A stretch of DNA of 5,910 nt from Pyrodictiaceae archaeon (GCA_027043685.1 JALUFI010000050.1:1-5910); one strand, 5' to 3'; positions 1 to 5,746 are shown, counted from the first letter of the stretch. The notes: a model not told the origin generated them from the sequence alone. Program-made: numbers and translations.

Positions 1-268
1 TCCCTAGCCCCCCGAGGCCCTCCACGAGCCCCCTCCTAGCATCGACGAAGACGACCCTGCCCCGGAGCCCCTCCGGGAGCCTCCCTGAGACATAGTACCT
101 CACGAGCTCGCTCTTCCCAGCGTTCCGGGGACCATAGACGACCACTGTGCGGAGCGAGGAGACGAGGCGCTCCAGCCTCCCAAGCTCCCATGCCCTGTCA
201 TAGAACCCGGTCCCGAGCAGCGTGCGGTACCCTGCGTCGACGAGCACAGCCCGCATCCCCACGCACAT
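1..268 (-). CDS. Archaeal AAA-type P-loop ATPase, N-terminal part (gene runs off the window)
   Basis: About 89 residues are visible before the window edge. A Walker A motif GPRNAGKS lies at residues 46-53, preceded by the hydrophobic strand TVVVY and by FYDRAWELGRLERL, which resembles the 'F.dRe.El..L' lead-in of the archaeal ATPase family (Arch_ATPase, the STAND-like group common in Crenarchaeota). After the P-loop, VVFVDAR resembles the next strand of the fold. Walker B, sensor and C-terminal domains lie outside the window, so the biological role cannot be read. Proteins of this family are often multicopy, and their partners are mostly unknown. Possible starts are ATG at 268, GTG at 262 and ATG at 256; none has a clear Shine-Dalgarno sequence, so the transcript may be leaderless. 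The 10-16 residues before the FYDR element are unusual, and the true start could be any of the three. It is divergent from the glycerol-3-phosphate dehydrogenase gene. The ATPase call is solid; the subfamily is moderately sure. Confidence 0.8.
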   Translation of the reverse strand, partial: MCVGMRAVLVDAGYRTLLGTGFYDRAWELGRLERLVSSLRTVVVYGPRNAGKSELVRYYVSGRLPEGLRGRVVFVDARRGLVEGLGGLG

Positions 269-369
269 GGGGGTCTAGGGGACGAGGCCCCCTGGGGGCG
301 CTCATCCACCCTGGGGGCTTCAGGGCCTTATGCTCCCCTCTCCTCCCTGGCTTGACCCGCTGGGTGTGA
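269..369. promoter_or_regulatory. Divergent intergenic region with a weak TATA-like patch
   Basis: This is the 101-base gap between two divergent genes. The only AT-leaning patch is CCTTATGC at 327-334. On the plus strand it would place transcription start near 356, giving a short leader before the GTG at 370; on the minus strand (GCATAAGG) it could serve the ATPase gene with a leader of about 35 nt. Neither match to a crenarchaeal box A is strong. The gap also holds GCCCCC-T-GGGGGC (287-299), a perfect inverted repeat with 6-bp arms. Assignment as a promoter is inference. Confidence 0.3.
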
Positions 370-1698
370 GTGTCCGTGGCTGGCCGTGTCGCCGCGGAGT
401 TCGACGCGGTGGTTGTGGGCGGGGGTATTGTTGGGGTCTGGGCTGCGCTTGACCTTGGGCTTCGCGGGGCCCGTGTCCTCCTGGTTGAGAGGAGCCGGCT
501 GGGCGGGGGGACGAGCAGCAGGTTCCATGGATTGCTCCACAGCGGTGGCCGCTACGTTGTCCGCGACCCGGTCTCGGCCAGGGAGTGCGCCGTCGAGGGC
601 ATGGTGTTGAGGAGGGTGATGCCCCACGCCGTGGAGGATACTGGCGGGTTCTTCGTCGCGTTGACCCCCGGGGAGGAGAGGTTCTACGAGGAGTGGGCCG
701 AGGCTGCCCGCCGCGCCGGGGTCTGGTTCGAGGAGGTCAGCGTCTCGGAGGCGCGGCGGGAGGAGCCCCTGCTGAGCCCCGGCGCCAGGCTGGCTGTGAG
801 GGTGCGGGACGGCGTCATCTATGCGCGGGAGAGCCTGGTTAGCGTGGCGCTCACAGCCCACGTCGACGCCGGCGCCGGGGTGCTTGGCTACGCCGAGCTG
901 GTGGCCCTGGAGCCCCCTGGCGGGGACGAGGGCTACGCAGCCGCGGTTATCCGTGACCGGCTCGGCGGCAGCGTCATCCGCGTCGCTGCCCGAGTGGTGG
1001 TTAACGCTGCCGGGCCCTGGGCGCCGAGGGTGGCGGCGCTCGCGGGGTACCGTGTCCCCCTGAACCCCGTGGCGGGCACCGTGGTCGCCTACCCGGGGCC
1101 CCGGCTGCGCCTAGTCCTCAACAGGCTGAGGCCGCCGAGCGACGGCGACATACTAGTCCCCTACGGGTCCTCGGTGCTCGCCGGCACCACCGCGTTCCCC
1201 GCCTCGGGGCCCACAGCTGAGCCACGGCCCGGGGACGTGGAGCTCCTCGCCAGGGAGGCCTCTGCCCTCGTCCCCGCCCTCCGCGGCGCCGGGCCCGCGG
1301 CGGTGTTCGCGAGCGTAAGGCCCCTCGCCGAGAGGGGCGGGGGAAGGGAGGCCTCGAGGAGCTTCCGCGTCTACACCCACGGGGGCTGGCTGGTCAGCGT
1401 GACCGGCGGCAAGTACACCACCGCGAGGCTGGTCGCCGAGAAGGCCGCCGACGAGGCCTCGAGGCTCCTCGGGCTACGGGGCTCCTCCCGGACTGCTAGC
1501 CGCGTGCTCCGCGGCGGCGACCCCTACGCGGAGCTAGGGGAGCTTGAGCCGGGGCTCGCGAGGCTCCTCGAGGAGACCAGGGGCACGATGGAGCACCTCC
1601 GGGGGAGGGTCGCAGCGTACACCCTGCTCGAGGAGGCATTGTTCCGCCGCACCCGCGAATCCCTAGGGCTGCCCCAGGGCCCCCTGGGCGGGGGCTAG
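370..1698 (+). CDS. glpA: FAD-dependent glycerol-3-phosphate dehydrogenase, GlpA/GlpD family, short C-terminus
   Basis: 442 residues. Family role: oxidises sn-glycerol 3-phosphate to dihydroxyacetone phosphate, passing electrons through FAD to the quinone pool, at the inner face of the membrane. An N-terminal Rossmann motif GGGIVG (residues 17-22) and the acidic end of the second strand (LLVER, E40) mark FAD binding. HGLLHSGGRY (53-62), closely followed by SARECAVEG, is the GlpA-type active-site block. NAAGPW (about 212-217), SVRPL with R317, and TGGKYTTAR (345-353) are the remaining family blocks. The protein ends where bacterial GlpA continues into a C-terminal cysteine-rich BFD-like domain, so that domain is absent; no CxC pair is seen. 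No glpK, glpB or glpC lies beside it in the window. Start: GTG 370 is the first start after an in-frame stop at 367; GTG 376 is an alternative with better spacing to GTGA at 366-369. Its last 36 bases overlap the convergent transporter gene. Confidence 0.88.
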   Translation: MSVAGRVAAEFDAVVVGGGIVGVWAALDLGLRGARVLLVERSRLGGGTSSRFHGLLHSGGRYVVRDPVSARECAVEGMVLRRVMPHAVEDTGGFFVALTPGEERFYEEWAEAARRAGVWFEEVSVSEARREEPLLSPGARLAVRVRDGVIYARESLVSVALTAHVDAGAGVLGYAELVALEPPGGDEGYAAAVIRDRLGGSVIRVAARVVVNAAGPWAPRVAALAGYRVPLNPVAGTVVAYPGPRLRLVLNRLRPPSDGDILVPYGSSVLAGTTAFPASGPTAEPRPGDVELLAREASALVPALRGAGPAAVFASVRPLAERGGGREASRSFRVYTHGGWLVSVTGGKYTTARLVAEKAADEASRLLGLRGSSRTASRVLRGGDPYAELGELEPGLARLLEETRGTMEHLRGRVAAYTLLEEALFRRTRESLGLPQGPLGGG

Positions 1699-2964
1699 CC
1701 TCTCCTCGGGGTAGTAGCGGGCGGTGATGAGCCACGCGGCGAGGCTGATGAGCCACATGGACTCCACCAGGAGTGCTGCGTAGAGCATCGCCGTCCTCAA
1801 CGGCGTGGACGCGGCGAGCCTGGCCACCAGGGCGCCGTAGAGCGCGGGCCCCGTGGCCCACCCCACGGCGTTCAGTATGTTGTAGACCGCGAACACGGTG
1901 CCCCGGTGATGGGGCGGCACGCAGTCGCTGATGACGCTGTTTATGTTGGGGTAGGCGAAGGTGGTGAACATGAGCCCCGCGGCGGCGAGCAGCGTCGGGC
2001 CGAGCAGGGCCCCGGCGCTGGTGTCGCCGTAGGGGTAGGGGTAGGCGAGCATTGCCGCCATAGCCACGTAGCCCACCGCTATCCCGAGCACCGAGACCCG
2101 GAACCTGCCCAGGGCGTCGCCCCTCCTAACCCTCCGGTCAGCCAGCAGCCCGCCCAGCACGTGGCCAACGGCTATCGAGAGCGCCGCCACCGCGAGCACG
2201 AGGCTCGCGGCCGCCTTGCTTATCCCCCAGCGGCTCACCAGGTAGTCGACCGCGAAGAAGGTTATGAAGCCCCATGGTATCGCCCAGGGCAGTATCTGGA
2301 GAACCATTATCGTGACAGTCCTGCTGCGGAGCAGGGAGGACAACGCCTCCCGGAGCCGGTACTCGGCGAGCACCGCCCCGGCCTCCTGGCCGCCGGGCCG
2401 TGTGCCGCGGCTGAGCGCGTAGAGCAGGGCCGCGAAGACGAGCGTGAGGACGCCGAATGCGAGGTAGGCCGTCCTCCAGTACAGCAGCACGCCGGCCACG
2501 ACCACGCCGACTATGAAGCCCAGCACGGTCGGCACGTAGTAGGCCGCGTAGCCCAGGCCCCTCCTCTCGCTAGGAGTCACGTCGGAGACGAAGGCGTATA
2601 TCACCGGGCTCACGCCCACGTAGCCTATGCCGAAGGCGGTGAACGCGGCTAGGAGGAAGAGGTAGCTAGTAGCGGCGGAGACCAGCATCATGCTGACACC
2701 CATCAAGGCCCCCAGGAGCAGCAGCACCCGGGGCCGCCCAGCCTTGTCCGCCAATACGCCCCAGAGGAAGCTCACCGCGACACCGATGTAGCCCGGCAGG
2801 GTCTTCAACAAGCCCGCGTAGAACCTCCAGTCCCGCTCAGAGCCAATAATCAAGCCCTCCTTCCTCATGGGCTCGATTGCCGCAGCTATCGCGTAGTTGC
2901 CGGAGAAGTAGGCGAGCACGAACAAAGCCATAACCAGGAGTATCACTCCCAGCCTACGCGCCAC
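1663..2964 (-). CDS. Major facilitator superfamily transporter, 12 TM segments
   Basis: 433 residues from GTG 2964, very hydrophobic, with about 12 membrane helices in two halves joined by a polar loop near residues 190-215. The MFS signature motif A, GVLADKAGRPR, sits at residues 69-79 in the loop after TM2. A degenerate second-half copy, GGLLADRRVRRGD, occupies the corresponding loop of the C-terminal half. SDVTPSERRGLGYAAYY after TM4 and a matching SDCVPPHHRGTVFAVYN in the second half show the internal duplication. The family moves small solutes by uniport, symport or antiport across the plasma membrane; the substrate cannot be told here. The longer frame begins at TTG 2982, but GAGGGGTGG (2972-2980) is a strong SD seven bases before GTG 2964, so the shorter start is chosen. 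It overlaps the end of the upstream hydrolase gene by 11 bases, implying translational coupling. Its 3' end overlaps the convergent dehydrogenase gene. Confidence 0.88.
   Translation of the reverse strand: MARRLGVILLVMALFVLAYFSGNYAIAAAIEPMRKEGLIIGSERDWRFYAGLLKTLPGYIGVAVSFLWGVLADKAGRPRVLLLLGALMGVSMMLVSAATSYLFLLAAFTAFGIGYVGVSPVIYAFVSDVTPSERRGLGYAAYYVPTVLGFIVGVVVAGVLLYWRTAYLAFGVLTLVFAALLYALSRGTRPGGQEAGAVLAEYRLREALSSLLRSRTVTIMVLQILPWAIPWGFITFFAVDYLVSRWGISKAAASLVLAVAALSIAVGHVLGGLLADRRVRRGDALGRFRVSVLGIAVGYVAMAAMLAYPYPYGDTSAGALLGPTLLAAAGLMFTTFAYPNINSVISDCVPPHHRGTVFAVYNILNAVGWATGPALYGALVARLAASTPLRTAMLYAALLVESMWLISLAAWLITARYYPEERLAPAQGALGQP
1671..1695. repeat. GC-rich inverted repeat in the convergent gene overlap
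   Basis: CCCAGGG (1673-1679) and CCCTGGG (1682-1688) form 7-bp perfect arms around CC, with outer GCCCC (1671-1675) and GGGGC (1691-1695) able to extend the hairpin past two unpaired bases. It lies inside both reading frames, close to the stops of the dehydrogenase (1696-1698, plus) and the transporter (1663-1665, minus). It could pause or stabilise either transcript 3' end. No T-run follows on either strand, so it is not a classical archaeal U-tract terminator. Confidence 0.5.
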
Positions 2965-3862
2965 GGCGCAGCCACCCCTCAAGGAACCCCCCGACCCTCC
3001 TGGCGTAGCCCTGGGGGTCGTCCCGGAGGCTCTCCACGTGCCCGGACCCGGTGACCCAGAGCTCTACGCGGGCCCCCCTCGCCCTGGCCTCCTCGTAGAA
3101 CCTCTTGATGCTCTCAAGCGGCACCAGGTCATCCCTCTCGCCGGCGACTATGAGGAGGGGCCTCCGCAGCGCCGAGGCGTAGCGGTAGAGCCGCAGCTCC
3201 TCGGGCGGCACCCCTATCCTCCTCGAGACGAGCCACGCTATCACCGGGAAGGAGGCCCGGAGCAGGCCCCGGAGGGGCTGGGGGCTCCTCCCTATCCAGC
3301 CATGGGCGGACTCAATGATGTCCATGTACGGGCTGTCCGCAACCACGGCCTCCACGGGCGCCTCCTCGCTCGCAGCAAGCATTACGGCGACGGCGCCGCC
3401 GAGGGAGAAGCCCAGCACCCCGAGCCTCCCAGTCTCCTCGGGGAAGAGCCTCCTCAGCTCCCTCAGCACCCGGAGGGCATCGCCCAGCTCCCGGTGCCCC
3501 AGGGTCGTGTAGCCACCGCTCAGCCCGTGGCCCCTCTGGTCGTAGACCGCGACGCTGAACCCCATGCGGGCAAGCATGTAGACCGAGGGGCACACGTACT
3601 TGTCATCCCACCGGCTCCTCGTGTAGCCGTGGAGGACGAGGACAGTCTCCCCGCCGCCCCCATCGCCGTGGATCATCCAGCCCCGCAGCTCGACCCCATC
3701 CACGCCCTCCACGCTGAACTCCTCGTACCGTAGCCCCAGCACGCCGGGGTGCCAGTCGCAGACGAGCCGCGGGGGGTGGAGGAACCGGTGCGCGGCCAGC
3801 GCGGAGAAGCCCAGGTAGCCGCCGAGGAGCGCAGCGGCGGAGGCGGCGAGGGGGGCCAACAA
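2954..3862 (-). CDS. Membrane-anchored alpha/beta-fold serine hydrolase
   Basis: 302 residues. A hydrophobic, alanine/leucine-rich N-terminus (residues 2-24) ends before HRFLHPP and looks like a signal anchor. The alpha/beta hydrolase core follows: oxyanion region VLVLHGYTRSR (74-84), VAVYDQRGHGLS (104-115), nucleophile elbow GFSLGG with S153, acid in GERDDLVP (D244 the likely catalytic residue) and H275 in GSGHVES. The triad is complete, so the enzyme should be active. The fold covers esterases, lipases, thioesterases and peptidases; the QRGHGxS block is common in monoacylglycerol-lipase-like and peptidase-like members. The substrate is not determinable. The start is uncertain: TTG 3862 follows an in-frame stop at 3869-3871, with TTG 3859 next to it, and no SD is evident. 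It is the first gene of a two-gene operon with the MFS transporter, suggesting that a product or substrate of the hydrolase is transported. Confidence 0.85.
   Translation of the reverse strand: MLAPLAASAAALLGGYLGFSALAAHRFLHPPRLVCDWHPGVLGLRYEEFSVEGVDGVELRGWMIHGDGGGGETVLVLHGYTRSRWDDKYVCPSVYMLARMGFSVAVYDQRGHGLSGGYTTLGHRELGDALRVLRELRRLFPEETGRLGVLGFSLGGAVAVMLAASEEAPVEAVVADSPYMDIIESAHGWIGRSPQPLRGLLRASFPVIAWLVSRRIGVPPEELRLYRYASALRRPLLIVAGERDDLVPLESIKRFYEEARARGARVELWVTGSGHVESLRDDPQGYARRVGGFLEGWLRRGA
2972..2980 (-). promoter_or_regulatory. Ribosome binding site that decides the MFS start
   Basis: On the minus strand this reads GAGGGGTGG, seven bases before GTG 2964. It lies within the final codons of the hydrolase gene. 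It would fall inside the coding sequence if the upstream TTG at 2982 were used, which argues for GTG 2964. Confidence 0.6.
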
Positions 3863-3959
3863 CCCGGCTTAACCCGCGGAGCACACCACACGGGGCAAGG
3901 AGAGAAATGTCTTGCGCGGAAGCCAAAAACCATGGGAGTTGGAGGGCCCCGCCTACCGG
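3863..3959 (-). promoter_or_regulatory. Intergenic region upstream of the hydrolase-MFS operon
   Basis: This gap of 97 bases must hold the hydrolase promoter unless it is read through from the upstream gene. The only AT-rich spots on the minus strand are GGTTTTTGG (about 3923-3931) and GACATTTCTC (about 3902-3911). The first could be a poor box A giving a leader of roughly 40 nt; it also contains a T5 run usable as a terminator of the upstream gene. No clear TATA box is seen, so the call is tentative. Confidence 0.25.
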
Positions 3960-3982
3960 CTAGGCGGAGCCAGTGGCTCCGC
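3925..3982 (-). terminator. Possible terminator: two tandem hairpins then a T5 run
   Basis: At the 3' end of the HTH-coiled-coil gene, GCGGAGCC (3964-3971) pairs with GGCTCCGC (3975-3982) around AGT. Next to it, GCCTA (3951-3955) pairs with TAGGC (3961-3965) around CCGGC, which includes part of the stop codon. Reading the minus strand, these are followed about 20 bases later by five T residues (3925-3929). Archaeal RNA polymerase usually ends on T-runs and does not require hairpins, so the T5 is the main evidence and is short. Confidence 0.4.
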
Positions 3983-4595
3983 GGAGCGCGTCCCGGGCCT
4001 CCCCGATAGCCCTGCTGGCCTCGTCAAGCTTCTCCGCGGCCCTCTTGGCGGCGTCCTCGAGCTTGCCGAGCCTCTCCCTAAGCTCATTGTTCTCGCGGCG
4101 CAGCTTCTCCAGCTCATCCCTGGCCTGCCTAAGCTCCTCCTCCAGCTGCTTCACCTGCTCCTGGAGCTTCTTCAGCTCCTCCTCGGCCTCCGGGCTAACG
4201 ATGGGGACCGCGAGCTTCAGCTCCCCGCGCACAAGCATCTCATACGTCTCCCGGACAAGCTTGCCCGCCTTGGTCTCGCCGCGTAGATGCCTCCGAATCG
4301 TGGCCTCAGTGCGGCCAAGCTCCTCGGCTATCTGGCGTATACTGTACCCAGCCTTCTCCATGGCCAGCGCCGCCGCAGCCACAGCGAGGCTATCAACCCA
4401 TGTGAGGAACTCCTCCTTGCTCAGAGCAGCCTTCAGCACATCCGGCCGGAACATAGTACCAATTATCAGCATAGCCTCGAGCTGCTTGATCTCCCTCTTG
4501 CTCACCGGCTTAACCGGGACCTCGACCGGCACAGTGACCTCGCGGAGCTTCAGCTCCTGGAGCGGGCTCCCCGCCTCCTTCTCCTCCCCCGCCAC
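3960..4595 (-). CDS. HTH DNA-binding protein with long C-terminal coiled coil (function unknown)
   Basis: 211 residues. After a polar, proline/valine-containing N-terminus, residues about 32-80 are predicted helical. A helix-turn-helix follows at about 83-104 (YSIRQIAEELGRTEATIRRHL), which fits the Hin/resolvase or sigma-like HTH pattern 'sirqIAeelg.s..TvrrhL'. From E136 to the end there is one long coiled coil. With position a at 141, 148, 155, 162, 169, 176, 183, 190, 197 and 204 and d at 144, 151, 158, 165, 172, 179, 186, 193 and 200, core residues are nearly all L, V, I or A, except N169 at an a position. The design suggests a DNA-binding dimer with an extended stalk. Its targets are unknown; autoregulation is plausible because of the inverted repeat at its own expected start site. 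Start GTG 4595 is fixed by a near-consensus SD six bases upstream. It appears monocistronic. I recognise the architecture but not a named family. Confidence 0.82.
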   Translation of the reverse strand: MAGEEKEAGSPLQELKLREVTVPVEVPVKPVSKREIKQLEAMLIIGTMFRPDVLKAALSKEEFLTWVDSLAVAAAALAMEKAGYSIRQIAEELGRTEATIRRHLRGETKAGKLVRETYEMLVRGELKLAVPIVSPEAEEELKKLQEQVKQLEEELRQARDELEKLRRENNELRERLGKLEDAAKRAAEKLDEASRAIGEARDALRGATGSA

Positions 4596-4601
4596 GGCGC
4601 G

Positions 4602-4611
4602 TCACCTCTCC
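4602..4611 (-). promoter_or_regulatory. Strong ribosome binding site of the HTH-coiled-coil gene
   Basis: On the minus strand this reads GGAGAGGTGA, close to the archaeal anti-SD complement, six bases before GTG 4595. It fixes the start and implies a leadered transcript. Confidence 0.75.
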
Positions 4612-4636
4612 TGGAGCCTCTGCCTAACCCGTCTCC

Positions 4637-4654
4637 ACTAGACTAGACGCTAGT
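4637..4654. promoter_or_regulatory. CTAG-rich inverted repeat at the expected transcription start (candidate operator)
   Basis: ACTAG occurs twice in tandem (4637-4641 and 4642-4646), then ACG, then CTAGT (4650-4654). ACTAG-ACG-CTAGT is thus a perfect 5-bp-arm inverted repeat and there are three CTAG cores within 16 bases. It straddles the start site predicted from the box A of the HTH-coiled-coil gene, a typical place for a repressor to block initiation. That the neighbouring HTH protein binds here is inference. Confidence 0.4.
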
Positions 4655-4670
4655 AGCCAGGTGTTTCTTC

Positions 4671-4680
4671 TTTAAACCCT
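4671..4680 (-). promoter_or_regulatory. Box A (TATA) promoter of the HTH-coiled-coil gene
   Basis: On the minus strand AGGGTTTAAA has TTTAAA at 4671-4676 preceded by a purine-rich stretch (GGAAGGG) suited to a TFB recognition element. Transcription would start about 25 bases downstream, near 4648, leaving a leader of about 50 nt that contains the SD. TTTAAA is itself palindromic, so it might also serve the divergent aminopropyltransferase gene, but the bases on that side (TTCTTC) are pyrimidines and a poor BRE. Confidence 0.6.
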
Positions 4681-4730
4681 TCCAGCAACGAGGCCTGGAC
4701 GGGCACCCCTATCACCCCCTCACAGCCCCA

Positions 4731-4757
4731 CAGGGGCCCCTGCCGCGGCGCAGCCGC
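4731..4757 (+). repeat. GC palindromes in the leader of the aminopropyltransferase gene
   Basis: CAGGGGCCCCTG (4731-4742) is a perfect 12-base palindrome. It is followed by GCGGC-GCA-GCCGC (4745-4757), a hairpin with 5-bp arms, and then by CCCTAGGG (4757-4764) just ahead of the purine-rich AGGGAAGAGG that precedes the start codon. If the region is transcribed it would form one or two stable RNA hairpins directly upstream of the translation start. Confidence 0.45.
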
Positions 4758-4770
4758 CCTAGGGAAGAGG

Positions 4771-5721
4771 GTGCCTGGGGGGACTGGTTCGGCCTTGGCG
4801 GGGGAGAGCCGGTACGCTCAGTGGAAGTACGTCGTTGAGTGGATTGTGCCGGGCGAGGGCTGCCTGAGGGAAGTCGAGGAGATAGAGGCCTATGGGAGGA
4901 CCAGGTACCAGGAGTACATGGTCGCGAGGCTCGCGGGCATAGGCCGCGCCCTAATAATAGACGGCAAGGTGCAGTCATCTCTCCACGACGAGCACTGGTA
5001 CCACGAGGCGCTCGTCCACCCCGTGCTCCTCGCCCACCCATGCCCCAAGAGGGTGCTGATAGTCGGCGGCGGCGAGGGCGCCACGGCGAGGGAGGTGCTG
5101 AAGCACCGCTGCGTGGACGAGGTCGTCATGGTTGACATTGACGGCGAGCTGGTCGAGACCGCTAAGAGGCTCCTCGCGGATTGGCACCAGGGGAGCTTCG
5201 AGGACCCACGTCTCCGCCTAGTCATAGGCGACGGAAGACGCTACGTTGAGCAACACCCAGGCATGTTCGACGCGGTCATACTCGACGTGGTAGACCCCAT
5301 GGAGGGCGGGCCGGCCGCGCTCCTCTACACAAGGGAGTTCTACGAGGCGGTGAAGCGGAGCCTCCGCGGCCCAGAAGGCGTGGCGGTAACCCAGGCCACC
5401 TCGCCCACGCTCACCCCCGAGGTATACGCAACGATATACAAGACGATGGCGTCGGTGTTCAGGGTGGTGAGGCCCTACGCGACCTACGTGAGGAGCTACA
5501 ACGGGCTCTGGGGCTTCGTAGCCGCCTCCGACGCAACCGACCCAGCACTACTACCCGAGGAGGTAAGGCGCCGCATAGAGGAGAGGATAAACGGCAGCCT
5601 CCGCTTCTACGACCCCGAGACCCACACCTGGCTCTTCACCCTACCGAGGCCGATAAGGGAGGCGCTGCGCGAGAAGGGCAGAATCGCAACCGACCATGAA
5701 CCCATAACGGTGCCAGCGTAG
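4771..5721 (+). CDS. speE: Aminopropyltransferase, SpeE family, thermospermine-synthase (ACL5) type
   Basis: 316 residues. Family role: transfers the aminopropyl group of decarboxylated S-adenosylmethionine to an amine acceptor, a cytosolic step of polyamine synthesis. The N-terminal beta domain carries YQEY (46-49) and DGKVQSSLHDEHWYHE (64-79). The Rossmann part has GGGEG (99-103) for the nucleoside substrate, VDID (121-124), and GDG (153-155). The catalytic loop DVVDPMEGGP (172-181, D172 and D175), followed by LLYTREFYE, and the later WGFVAASD and RRIEERINGSLRFY blocks are those I associate with plant ACL5/thermospermine synthases rather than classical spermidine synthases (DSxDPxGPA). The acceptor may therefore be spermidine, or agmatine/aminopropylagmatine as for other archaeal members. 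Start GTG 4771 is not well supported: the purine run AGGGAAGAGG abuts it. TTG 4795 is an alternative that removes eight residues from a poorly conserved N-terminus. It is divergent from the HTH gene. Confidence 0.92.
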   Translation: MPGGTGSALAGESRYAQWKYVVEWIVPGEGCLREVEEIEAYGRTRYQEYMVARLAGIGRALIIDGKVQSSLHDEHWYHEALVHPVLLAHPCPKRVLIVGGGEGATAREVLKHRCVDEVVMVDIDGELVETAKRLLADWHQGSFEDPRLRLVIGDGRRYVEQHPGMFDAVILDVVDPMEGGPAALLYTREFYEAVKRSLRGPEGVAVTQATSPTLTPEVYATIYKTMASVFRVVRPYATYVRSYNGLWGFVAASDATDPALLPEEVRRRIEERINGSLRFYDPETHTWLFTLPRPIREALREKGRIATDHEPITVPA

Positions 5722-5746
5722 AAGCCCCCAGTGTCTCCCTCAAACC

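Noticed and set aside
328..861. Minus-strand open frame overlapping the start of the dehydrogenase
   Set aside because: Proline/histidine-rich shadow of a gene with unmistakable FAD-binding motifs.
1093..1104. CCGGGGCCCCGG palindrome
   Set aside because: Lies in the middle of the dehydrogenase coding sequence, encodes ordinary residues, and is expected occasionally at this GC content; treated as chance.
2030..2046. Short tandem repeat of GTAGGG near the middle of the MFS gene
   Set aside because: It encodes the YPYPYG stretch of a loop in the MFS protein; too short to be a telomere-like or mobile repeat.
1906..2652. Long open frame (248 codons) opposite the MFS gene
   Set aside because: It is antisense to hydrophobic coding sequence in high-GC DNA; its product is rich in His, Glu, Arg, Gly with no domain, and the MFS frame has clear family motifs.
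3038..3733. Open frame of 231 codons opposite the hydrolase
   Set aside because: Low-complexity Pro/Gly/His composition with no motif; the minus-strand frame has a full catalytic triad.
3973..4641. Serine/leucine-rich open frame of 222 codons opposite the HTH-coiled-coil gene
   Set aside because: The Ser and Leu runs are the antisense of Glu/Lys/Leu coiled-coil codons; no initiation signal. The other-strand gene has box A, SD and a regular heptad pattern.
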